64,000 nt of DNA from JBFKMV01 sp041629655 (GTDB taxonomy: Bacteria; Acidobacteriota; Polarisedimenticolia; Polarisedimenticolales; Polarisedimenticolaceae): the NCBI GenBank assembly GCA_041629655.1, contig JBFKMV010000002.1, forward strand, positions 7,746 through 71,745. The letters run 5' to 3'. This document shows positions 57,025 through 64,000 of this stretch, one piece after another. The notes under the pieces were generated by a model. That model was not told where the DNA came from. It saw only the letters and a program-made list of their open reading frames with translations, and did no database searches. The position numbers and the translations under genes were made by a program. How positions within the stretch are numbered: the first letter of the stretch is position 1; every line of letters begins with the position of its first letter.

Positions 57025-60009
57025 CTAGTCCGCCTCGGCCAGCATGCGCTCGATCAACGCTTCGAACCTGGCCCGCAGCTCGGCGTAGGCCGCGCCGGTC
57101 GCGGGACCGCTGTAGCCGGTGTGGATCGCGCGCACCCGGCCCCGCGCGTCGACGAAGATCGTCGTGGGGTACGAGCGGACGCGATCGATGGCCGGGAACG
57201 CCTCGGAGGCGGCGCCCTTGTCCGAGGTGCCCGCCACCAGCACCGGGAAATCGAGCCCGTGGTGCTGCATGTAGCGTCGCACCTGCGCGGCGTCGCGCTC
57301 GAAGTCGCCGGTCAGCTCGAACGCCAGCCCGAGGATCCTGAGCCCGCGGTCGCGGTAGCGCCGGTCCAACTCGCCCAGGTAGGCGGCGGCGTCGTTGCAG
57401 TTGGGACACCACGAGCCGAACACCTCGATGATCCGCGCCTTGCCGGCGAAGGCCGGGTCGTCGAGCGACCGCGGGTTGCCGTCGAGATCGGGAAAACGCA
57501 GATCGCGCAGCTCGGCCGCCCCCGTCCAGCGGGTCAGCTCGAACGGGTCGACCAGGCTCGCCTCCGGGTCCCGCACCGCGGTCCAGGTCTCGTGCCAGGT
57601 GTCGCGCGACCAGAAATCTCCGGCGAGCGTGCCGTCCTCGCCGAGGCGCGCGTCGAACAGGAACGCGTGCGCGCCGTCGAAGCAGGACAGCCGCAGCCGA
57701 ACGTCCTCGAAGCTGCCCGCGAGGTAGCGGTAGTCCCCGGTGGCGGTGAGGAACGTGCCCACGACCGCGCTCTCCGAGACCCGCTCGAACATCCCGACCG
57801 CCGGAAGCTCCTCGCTCTCGAAGCGGACGCGCCAGCGTCCGTCGATGCCGCGCGGGGCCGCGCCCGCCGCGGCGACGGCGAGCGGGGCGAAGCGCGGCGC
57901 GTCGCCGTGCACCGCGTGGAACGCGAGCCGCGTCGGTTTGCCCCCGCCGCCGGTCTTGGTCCATTCCCCGTCGAGCCGCCGGCCGCCCGGGCCCAGCCGC
58001 GCGCGCACGCGCGAGTCGTAGTGCGGGATCGAAAGCGTCAACGCACCGGGCTCCACGACGGTCCGCGGGACCGGAATCCGCTCCGGGCCGTTGAGCAGGA
58101 ACGCCCGCCAGCCGTCGGCGTCGCGGGACAGCTCGAGTCCGAACGGCAGCTCGCCGCCCGGGCTGTCCAGCCAGGCCCGCCAGCGCCCGACCGCGGGCTC
58201 GCCGGCCTCGCCGGCGCCCCAGCGAGCGGTCGTGAGCGCGGCGGGACGCATCAGCCGCGTCACCGGGAGCCGGCCGATCTCGTCGTCCCAGAAGGGCGTG
58301 CGGCGGTACCACCATTCCCAGCGCGCTCGCGCGTCGGCGGCGAAGGTCTCGTTCGTCAACGCCTGCTCCCACTCGGCCTTCACCGCGGGGTCACGGAGCA
58401 GCTCCAGCGCCAGGTCCTCCAGCCGCGCCGCGCCGATCCATTCCTTGCGCTCGAACACCGACGACAGCAGGCCCCACGCCAGCAGCGAGTCCGGCGCCTC
58501 GGGCTCGAGCAGCTGCACCGCGACCTCGAAGTCGGGCTGATCCGCAGGAACCCACAGGGTTCCCGCGGGCAGGCTCCTGGTCTCGGTGGGTCGCGACACC
58601 TCGACGTCGGTGACGCGCGTCAGTCCCTGGTACGGGGCGCGCGCGAAAGTCGGGTCGGCCACGCGGATCGTCTCGACCTCCAGCTCGGCCGGACGCGTCA
58701 GCCGCTCCACACGCAGCCCGTGACCGCGCAGCCGCTGCTCGATCACCGGCCACCCCGGCTCGACCAGGTACCCGCGCGGCCGCGGCAGGCTGAGCGCCGG
58801 CCGCATGCGGTGGATCCAGGGCACCTCGACCTCGTGCAGCACGCCGCGGCGAAAGCGCAGCAGGGGAGCCGCCGTCACGATCGAGGTCTCGAGGTACCAC
58901 TCGTACGCCGGCCAGCGCACGCGGTCCGGGTCCGCCGGTTCCCAGCGCACGACGACGTCCGAGGGCTCCGCTTCCGCGCCACCGCGGGCCACGGTCCGCC
59001 GTTCCGCCGCGGCGACGGCCGCGCGGAGCCCGGCGCCGCCGCGGCCCACCTCGCGGATCAGCGCCAGCAAGAAGTCGCGATTGGCCAGCACGCGGTCGCG
59101 GTACGGCTTGTAGGCGTGGTTCTCGACCAGCACCGAGACGCGGTGCCGCAGCGGGTAGTAGCCGGTGGCGTAACGCGGCTCGGGAACGTTGGTGTCGAAT
59201 CCCTTTGCGGGATCACGCCCGTCCAGCAGCCCGACGTACGGGCCGACCCGGTGTCCGGCGGCCTCGGTGGCGCGCACCACGCGGGGCATGTGCTCGCTCA
59301 GCCAGGCGTCGAGTGCCGGGTCGATCTGCGGCGCCTCGGCCCAGGAATAGGTCAGCACCCAGTCGTGGTCCGAGCCGTTGGTCACGTGGTCGTCCACGTG
59401 CAGGTCCGGGCGCCAGTCGTTGAACAGCGCGATCATCGCGCGCGCCTCGGGGCTGACCAGCTTGAGGTGATCGCGGTTGAGGTCGAGGCCGGAGGCGGTG
59501 GTGCGGAAGCCCATGCCCGCCCGCGGGCCGTTCTGGTGCGCGCGGTTGTACGGCGAGATCCGCTCGTGGCCGTCCACGTTGTAGATCGGCACGATCACCA
59601 GCGTCGCCGCGTCGAGGATCTCGGGGTGCCGGCCGAGCGCGAGGTCGCGCAGGATCATCAGGCAGGCGTCTTTGCCGTCGATCTCCCCGGAGTGAATGCC
59701 GTTCTGGATCAGCACGATCGGCAGCCCCGCGGCGCGCGCGGCCGCCGGCGTGAACGCGCGGGTCTTCGAGACCACAACCACCGGCAGCGGCCGCCCCTGG
59801 GCCGAGACGCCGTAGAAGCCGAGCTGCATCGCCGGGAGGCGGGCTTCCAGGCGGCGCAGAAAGTCGATCGTCTCGCGGTAGTCGGGGGTGGCCTCGAAGC
59901 CCGAGCGCTCGGCCGGGGTCGGCCATTCCGCCGGCGCGGCAGCGGCGACGGCCGGCGCCAGCGTCAGCAGCAGCAGCGCGACCAGGCCCCACCCACGGGG
60001 CTCAGCCAC
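57025..60009 (-). CDS. Secreted M14 zinc carboxypeptidase fused to a TlpA-like thioredoxin domain
   Basis: 994 aa from GTG; signal peptide to ~25. Residues ~35-320 are an M14 peptidase: H106 and E109 in IHSGEIDGKD, a later zinc His in the DDHVTNGSDHDW region, and the catalytic Glu in SVLVENHAYKPYRDR. The middle (~320-830) is beta-rich and unrecognised. Residues ~830-990 are a TlpA/AhpC-like thioredoxin with active site SWCPNCND near 866 and a cis-Pro loop YPTTIFVD. Such a fusion could pair peptide trimming with disulfide reduction in the periplasm. The start overlaps yajQ by 8 bp. Confidence 0.87.
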   Translation of the reverse strand: MAEPRGWGLVALLLLTLAPAVAAAAPAEWPTPAERSGFEATPDYRETIDFLRRLEARLPAMQLGFYGVSAQGRPLPVVVVSKTRAFTPAAARAAGLPIVLIQNGIHSGEIDGKDACLMILRDLALGRHPEILDAATLVIVPIYNVDGHERISPYNRAHQNGPRAGMGFRTTASGLDLNRDHLKLVSPEARAMIALFNDWRPDLHVDDHVTNGSDHDWVLTYSWAEAPQIDPALDAWLSEHMPRVVRATEAAGHRVGPYVGLLDGRDPAKGFDTNVPEPRYATGYYPLRHRVSVLVENHAYKPYRDRVLANRDFLLALIREVGRGGAGLRAAVAAAERRTVARGGAEAEPSDVVVRWEPADPDRVRWPAYEWYLETSIVTAAPLLRFRRGVLHEVEVPWIHRMRPALSLPRPRGYLVEPGWPVIEQRLRGHGLRVERLTRPAELEVETIRVADPTFARAPYQGLTRVTDVEVSRPTETRSLPAGTLWVPADQPDFEVAVQLLEPEAPDSLLAWGLLSSVFERKEWIGAARLEDLALELLRDPAVKAEWEQALTNETFAADARARWEWWYRRTPFWDDEIGRLPVTRLMRPAALTTARWGAGEAGEPAVGRWRAWLDSPGGELPFGLELSRDADGWRAFLLNGPERIPVPRTVVEPGALTLSIPHYDSRVRARLGPGGRRLDGEWTKTGGGGKPTRLAFHAVHGDAPRFAPLAVAAAGAAPRGIDGRWRVRFESEELPAVGMFERVSESAVVGTFLTATGDYRYLAGSFEDVRLRLSCFDGAHAFLFDARLGEDGTLAGDFWSRDTWHETWTAVRDPEASLVDPFELTRWTGAAELRDLRFPDLDGNPRSLDDPAFAGKARIIEVFGSWCPNCNDAAAYLGELDRRYRDRGLRILGLAFELTGDFERDAAQVRRYMQHHGLDFPVLVAGTSDKGAASEAFPAIDRVRSYPTTIFVDARGRVRAIHTGYSGPATGAAYAELRARFEALIERMLAEAD

Positions 60010-60502
60010 GATAGTTGCCGAAGTGCAGCTCGATGCCGAAGTCCTGCTCCTTCAGCATCGCGATCACGTCCTGCAGCGCGTCGCGCGACGGCGACGTCAC
60101 CCGGACCTGCTCGCCCTGGATCGAGGCCTGCACCTTCTTGAGCTTCTTGTCCTTGAGGTACTTCACGATCTTGCGCGCCGTGTCGGTCGGGATGCCCTGC
60201 TGCAGCGACAGCTCCTGACGGACCTTGCCGCCGGGGGCCTGCTCGACCTTGCCCGGATGCAGGTTCTTCAGCGGCACCTTGCGGCGCGCCAGCTTCGATT
60301 GCAGCACCTCCATCAACGCCTGGAGCTTGAACTCCTCCGGGGCGCTCAGCGCGATCTTGTCGTCGTCGCGCCGGAAATCGATCGAAACGTCCAGGCCCTT
60401 GAAATCGTAGCGCTGGGCGATCTCCTTGCGCGTCTGGTTGATCGCGTTGTCGACCTCCTGGAGGTCGCAACCGGTGGTGATGTCGAACGACGCGGTGGCC
60501 AT
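60002..60502 (-). CDS. YajQ-family cyclic-di-GMP-binding protein
   Basis: 166 aa; GGGAG precedes ATG 60502. SFDITTGCDLQEVDNAINQTRKEIAQRYDFKG at the N-terminus, KVPLKNLHPGKVEQAPGGKVRQE in the middle and VTSPSRDALQDVIAMLKEQDFGIELHFGNYR at the C-terminus are near-universal in YajQ. Members can bind c-di-GMP and affect transcription or virulence in some bacteria. Its stop overlaps the start of the peptidase fusion gene. Confidence 0.95.
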   Translation of the reverse strand: MATASFDITTGCDLQEVDNAINQTRKEIAQRYDFKGLDVSIDFRRDDDKIALSAPEEFKLQALMEVLQSKLARRKVPLKNLHPGKVEQAPGGKVRQELSLQQGIPTDTARKIVKYLKDKKLKKVQASIQGEQVRVTSPSRDALQDVIAMLKEQDFGIELHFGNYRG

Positions 60503-60576
60503 CCCCGTTCTCCCTTCGTGAGCCGCTGGGTCAGGAGCGCAGTATAGCAACGCGCCTCCCGCGCACGCGGGCCCGC

Positions 60577-61815
60577 TCAGTCGACGGACGGGAGACTCGA
60601 GGCTTCCTCGGGCGCTTCGTCGTCCTCGTCGCGACGGCGCCGGAGCAGGCGCGCGCGGGTGATCGCCCGCTCGCCCATGCGGTCCCGCACCGCGTCGCTG
60701 GCCCGCGCGAGCCGCCGCGCCCGCTCGCGGTCCGGATCGTCGAACAGCGAGGCCTGTCCGCTTCCGTGACGAGCCAGGCCGCTGACCCCGATCCCGAGCA
60801 GCCGCACGCCCCGCCCGGCCAACCGGATCCGCTCGCGGAACATCGCGCGCGCGGCCTCGACGATCGGCTCGGCCAGCGTGGTCGGCGACGGCAGCGTGGT
60901 CGAGCGGGTCCAGGTGGTGAAGTCGCCCGAGCGCACCTTGAGCTGGACGGTGCGCGCCTCGAGACCCTCGCGTCGCAGCTCACGCGCCACTCCCTCCGCG
61001 CGCGCGAGCAGCGCACGGTCGATGTCGTCGGGCTCGGTGAGGTCGGTGCGGTAGGTCCGTTCCTCGGAGATCGACTTCGCCGCGCGGTGCGGTTGCACCC
61101 GCCGTTCGTCCTCACCGCGCGCCAGCTCGCGCAGATGCGCCGCGGCCCCGGCGCCGACCAGCGCGGCCAGGCCCGACTCGGGCACGCGCAGCACGTCGCC
61201 CACGGTGTGGATGCCGCCGCGCTCCAGCCGCTCGCCGGTGCGGGGGCCCACGCCCCACAGTCGCCGGACCGGGAGCGGCCACAGTCGTTGCGGGAGGTCC
61301 TCGTACGGCAGCACCACCAGGCCGTCCGGCTTTTCCATGTCCGAGGCCAGCTTGGCCAGGAACTTGTTCGGCGCGATGCCGACAGACGCCGTCAGTCTCT
61401 GCTCGTCGAGGATGCGCCGCTTCAACCTACGCCCGATCTCGCGACCGGCGTCGAGATCCGCGGCGATGCCGGTCAGATCGATGAACGCCTCGTCGATCGA
61501 GAGCGGCTCCACCACGGGCGAGCAGTCGCGCAGGATGCTCCGGATGCTCCGCGAGACCTCGACGTACAGCGACATCCGTCCCGGCAGCCACACCGCGTCC
61601 GGGCACAGTCGCTGCGCCGTCACGGACGGCATGGCCGAGTGCACGCCGAACACGCGAGCCTCGTAGGAGCACGTCGAGACCACCCCGCGGCGCCCGCGGT
61701 GGCCGATGATCAGCGGCTTGCCGGCGAGCGCGGGGTCCTCGCGCACCTCGACCGCCGCGTAGAACGCGTCCATGTCCAGGTGCAGGATCACTCTCGGCGC
61801 GCGACGTCCGGGCAT
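60577..61815 (-). CDS. dinB: DNA polymerase IV
   Basis: 412 aa. Y-family translesion polymerase. VILHLDMDAFYAAVEVREDPAL carries the first metal Asp, SYEARVFGVHSAMP the finger region, VEPLSIDEAFIDLTG the second Asp-Glu pair, LTASVGIAPNKFLAKLASDMEKP the palm, and the little finger follows from ~240. The C-terminus is extended by an acidic/Arg tail (RRRRDEDDEAPEEAS) after a ASLFDDPDRERARR segment that resembles a beta-clamp-binding motif. It precedes yajQ on the same strand. Confidence 0.95.
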   Translation of the reverse strand: MPGRRAPRVILHLDMDAFYAAVEVREDPALAGKPLIIGHRGRRGVVSTCSYEARVFGVHSAMPSVTAQRLCPDAVWLPGRMSLYVEVSRSIRSILRDCSPVVEPLSIDEAFIDLTGIAADLDAGREIGRRLKRRILDEQRLTASVGIAPNKFLAKLASDMEKPDGLVVLPYEDLPQRLWPLPVRRLWGVGPRTGERLERGGIHTVGDVLRVPESGLAALVGAGAAAHLRELARGEDERRVQPHRAAKSISEERTYRTDLTEPDDIDRALLARAEGVARELRREGLEARTVQLKVRSGDFTTWTRSTTLPSPTTLAEPIVEAARAMFRERIRLAGRGVRLLGIGVSGLARHGSGQASLFDDPDRERARRLARASDAVRDRMGERAITRARLLRRRRDEDDEAPEEASSLPSVD

Positions 61816-61889
61816 GACACCAGGGTAACCCGGGCGGGTCGCCCCGCGCCCCGATGCTAAGATGCCGCCGCCGCGCGGGGGAAAGCCCG

Positions 61890-63320
61890 TTGACCGAGAC
61901 CGTCGTCAACAACGTGCACACGGCCCGCGACAAGCAACGCGCGGCGGGGGCCAGCATTCTGGCCGCGTTGCTGTTGACGGTGCTGAAGCTGCTGGCCGGG
62001 CTGGCCACCGCGTCGATCGGGTTGCTGGCCGAGGCGGCGCACTCCGCGCTCGATCTGTGCGCCGCGGTGTTGACCTGGGTCGCGGTGCGCGCGTCGGGCC
62101 GGCCGCCCGACGCCGACCACCAGTACGGTCACGGCAAGATCGAGAACATCGCGGCGCTGGCCGAGACCGGCCTGTTGGTGCTGACCTCGGGTTGGATCGT
62201 TCACGAGGCGGTGCAGCGGCTCGCCGGCGGGGGGCCGGAGGTCCGGCCGACGGTCTGGGCCTTCGCGGTGATGGCGCTGTCGATCGCCGTCGACTGGGGG
62301 CGCTCGCGCAACCTGCGACGCGTCGCCCGCGAAACGCGCAGCCCGGCGCTGGAGGCGGACGCGCTCCACTTCTCGACCGACATGGTGTCTTCGGCCGTCG
62401 TGATTCTCGGACTGCTCGGCGTGCTGCTGGCCGGGCAGCTCGGCTGGACGTGGCTCTCGTCGGCCGACCCGGTGGCGGCGATCCTGGTCGCGGTGATCGT
62501 GCTGGTGCTCTCGCTGCGCATGGGCAAGCGCGCGTTCGACGTCTTGATGGACCGCGCGCCGCGCGGGCTGCGCTCGCAGGTCGAGCAGGCGCTGGGGGGC
62601 ATCGAGGGCGTCCACGGCCAGCCCCGGGTGCGGACGCGCGAGGCGGGCGACCGGCTGTTCGTCGACGTCGAGCTGTCGCTGCGCCGCGGGCTGCCGCTCC
62701 AGGAGGGCGAACGGATCGCCGAGGAGGCGCGCTCGCGCGTGCAGGCGCTGGCGGAAGCGTCGACCAGCGTGCTGGTGCAGCTGCGCACGGCGCCGGAGGA
62801 GGACGTTGCGCTGCGCGATCGGATCGCCATGGCCGTGGCGGCGGAAGGGCAGCTGGCCCACAACATCACGCTGCGCGAGGACGACCGCGGCACGCAGGCG
62901 GACCTGCATCTCGAGCTGCCCGGCTCGCTGACGCTGGCCGCCGGACACGCGGTGACCGACCGCGTCGAGGCCCGCATCCTGCGCGAGGTGCCGGAGCTGC
63001 GGCGCGTCGACGTGCACCTCGAGATCCGCGGGGAAGGAGCGGAGCAGGTCGAGCCGCCCGCCCCCGGCGAGCGACGCGAGCTGGAGCGGCGGATCCACGA
63101 GGTGGCGATCGGGCTGGTCGGGGAGGGAGCGCTCCACGACCTGATGCTGACGCGCTCGGCCGGCGGGGTCTACCTGTCGTGTCACTGCTTCCTGCCCGCC
63201 GACACCTCGATGAGCGAGACCCACGAGATCACGGACCGCCTGGAGCTGGCGCTGCGCCGCGCGATCCCCGAGCTGAGCCGGGTCGCGGTGCACGCGGAGC
63301 CCGAGGGTCACCACTCCTAG
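61890..63320 (+). CDS. Cation diffusion facilitator with tandem C-terminal domains
   Basis: 476 aa from TTG 61890 behind GGGGGAAAG; ATG 61854 is possible but its leader overlaps a TAAGAT element. Six membrane helices carry the metal site: HSALD in helix 2 and HFSTD in helix 5 (DALHFSTDMVSSA), with DADHQYGHGKIEN. After helix 6 (~210) the cytoplasmic part has about three repeats of the ferredoxin-like dimer domain (residues ~215-300, ~305-385, ~395-475), where normal CDF proteins have one. It exports Zn, Fe or Mn ions. The stop shares CTAG with the convergent gene at 63317. Confidence 0.9.
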   Translation: MTETVVNNVHTARDKQRAAGASILAALLLTVLKLLAGLATASIGLLAEAAHSALDLCAAVLTWVAVRASGRPPDADHQYGHGKIENIAALAETGLLVLTSGWIVHEAVQRLAGGGPEVRPTVWAFAVMALSIAVDWGRSRNLRRVARETRSPALEADALHFSTDMVSSAVVILGLLGVLLAGQLGWTWLSSADPVAAILVAVIVLVLSLRMGKRAFDVLMDRAPRGLRSQVEQALGGIEGVHGQPRVRTREAGDRLFVDVELSLRRGLPLQEGERIAEEARSRVQALAEASTSVLVQLRTAPEEDVALRDRIAMAVAAEGQLAHNITLREDDRGTQADLHLELPGSLTLAAGHAVTDRVEARILREVPELRRVDVHLEIRGEGAEQVEPPAPGERRELERRIHEVAIGLVGEGALHDLMLTRSAGGVYLSCHCFLPADTSMSETHEITDRLELALRRAIPELSRVAVHAEPEGHHS

Positions 63321-63748
63321 GCCAGCCACCACGCGACGAGCACCGCGCGCGCGGTCCAGGCCGCGGTGCGGATCCAGTTGCCGGCGACCAGGCGACGCAG
63401 CGTCACGGGATCGAACCGGCGCGCCAGCCGGCGGTGCGCGGGCACCTGGAGCAGCGCCGTCGCGATCCAGATCACGGCGATCAGCGCGAGCCCGAGCGCC
63501 GCCGCCGCCGGGGACGCCGTCGCGGGCGGACGGATCACCAGCCCGAGGCCGGTCACCAGCTCGACGAGCATCGCCGGCGCGACCACCCACCCGGTCCATC
63601 GCGTGTGGCGGGCGTGAAACCCGGCGAACCCCGCCTCGCCGACGCGCGCGAACAGCGGGTAGTGCACGATCTGCACGTACCAGATCACGCCCGTCATGAA
63701 CCAGGTCGCCGCGGCGTGGAGCGGCAACAGCGCTGATACCTCGTTCAC
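63317..63748 (-). CDS. Small four-helix membrane protein, unknown
   Basis: 143 aa from GTG. Four hydrophobic helices, with MTGVIWYVQIVHYPLFARVGEAGFAGFHARHTRWTGW near the N-terminus and RRFDPVTLRRLVAGNWIRTAAW toward the end. The HYPLF and NWIRT motifs recall a widespread family of small uncharacterised membrane proteins, which I cannot name with certainty. It converges on the CDF gene within CTAG. Confidence 0.7.
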   Translation of the reverse strand: MNEVSALLPLHAAATWFMTGVIWYVQIVHYPLFARVGEAGFAGFHARHTRWTGWVVAPAMLVELVTGLGLVIRPPATASPAAAALGLALIAVIWIATALLQVPAHRRLARRFDPVTLRRLVAGNWIRTAAWTARAVLVAWWLA

Positions 63749-63839
63749 GGCGACTCCGCAGCCTGGACGGCCGGTCCCGACGGATGAAGACGCCCGCCCG
63801 GTCCGCTAGGATAGGGCGATTCGGGTCCTCGAAACAGCG

Positions 63840-64000
63840 ATGACCGGAGGGCTGATCCGGCGCCACCGCCCGCAGATCGTGTTCCACGCCGCGGCCCACA
63901 AGCACGTCGCGTTCCTGGAGCTGGCGCTGCCGTTCTGGAACGGGATCGGCCAGGAACGGATCGACGAGGTCGGCTCGGCGCTGCGGTCCCTGGTCGCCGG
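63840..64000 (+). pseudogene. Chimeric scrap of a CapD-like epimerase and a DegT-like aminotransferase, cut by the edge
   Basis: From ATG 63840 the frame reads RRHRPQIVFHAAAHKHV, which matches the mid-protein motif of polysaccharide-biosynthesis CapD/FlaA1-type dehydratases, and then directly ALPFWNGIGQERIDEVGSAL, which looks like the C-terminus of a sugar aminotransferase. The parts that should surround the CapD motif are missing. A deletion fusing two exopolysaccharide genes would explain it. The stop lies outside the window. A TAGGAT element (63808-63813) lies upstream. Confidence 0.5.

Noticed and set aside
55999..60141. Plus-strand frame of 1,380 codons
   Set aside because: The longest frame in the window, but wholly opposite the Kelch and peptidase genes and Arg-rich without motifs.

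Overview
The window is a GC-rich bacterial chromosome segment packed with genes on both strands. Most wobble positions are G or C, and GTG and TTG starts are frequent. I see no rRNA, tRNA, CRISPR array, insertion sequence or plasmid gene. The protein families point to Acidobacteriota, possibly a Thermoanaerobaculia- or Polarisedimenticolia-like lineage: a Ser/Thr kinase fused to TolB-like and TPR parts, a Kelch-repeat protein with MopE-like Cys/Asp repeats, a large carboxypeptidase-regulatory-repeat secreted protein, and TMTC-like TPR membrane proteins. This placement is inferred from family content, not from a marker gene.

Layout. 1-4760 (-): the N-terminal part of a very large acyl-AMP ligase/GNAT fusion running off the left edge. 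4930-6881 (+): a degenerate archaemetzincin and glgC. 6898-8211 (-): a CNT nucleoside transporter. 8271-16337 (+): a molybdopterin oxidoreductase with an esterase, then a radical-SAM aminomutase behind a strong promoter and long leader, then a 12-repeat secreted protein. 16334-17697 (-): an HslV-like peptidase and an anchored methyltransferase. 17847-25940 (+): UvrA, an orphan injection-system tube protein, a receptor-like kinase and two secreted proteins. 26120-31221: a PAS-LuxR regulator, a peptide transporter, a pseudogene scrap, a PQQ-like propeller, a sigma factor without region 4 and a DoxX protein. 31240-36362: an orphan nuoH, coiled-coil proteins and a TMTC-like protein. 36463-39900 (-): a four-gene 2-oxoacid:ferredoxin oxidoreductase operon. 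40223-45325: a STAS protein, a small secreted DUF6370-like protein, an alcohol dehydrogenase/MBL hydrolase/MFS operon and a lipoprotein. 45404-51643 (-): a radical SAM enzyme, then an operon in which a cyclic-nucleotide-binding Ser/Thr kinase precedes GDPD, GlpD and an FGGY kinase. 51680-63748: a PBP4-type peptidase, DHFR, the Kelch protein, a peptidase-thioredoxin fusion, YajQ, DinB, a CDF transporter and a small membrane protein. A chimeric gene scrap lies at the right edge.

How genes fit together. The 2-oxoacid oxidoreductase set (ferredoxin-TPP fusion, gamma, alpha) would oxidise branched-chain or other 2-oxoacids from peptide catabolism, which fits the peptide transporter and secreted peptidase nearby. 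The GDPD-GlpD-FGGY genes would turn glycerophosphodiesters into glycolytic intermediates, and a cNMP-sensing kinase ends 3 bp upstream of them. The alcohol dehydrogenase/MBL/MFS operon resembles thiol-dependent aldehyde detoxification.

The most unusual items are the cNMP-kinase-led glycerol operon, a sigma factor that ends before region 3.2/4, a metzincin homologue that lost every catalytic residue but kept its four Cys, an HslV-like enzyme with Ser in place of the N-terminal Thr, several uncommon domain fusions, and three convergent gene pairs whose stop codons share one CTAG.
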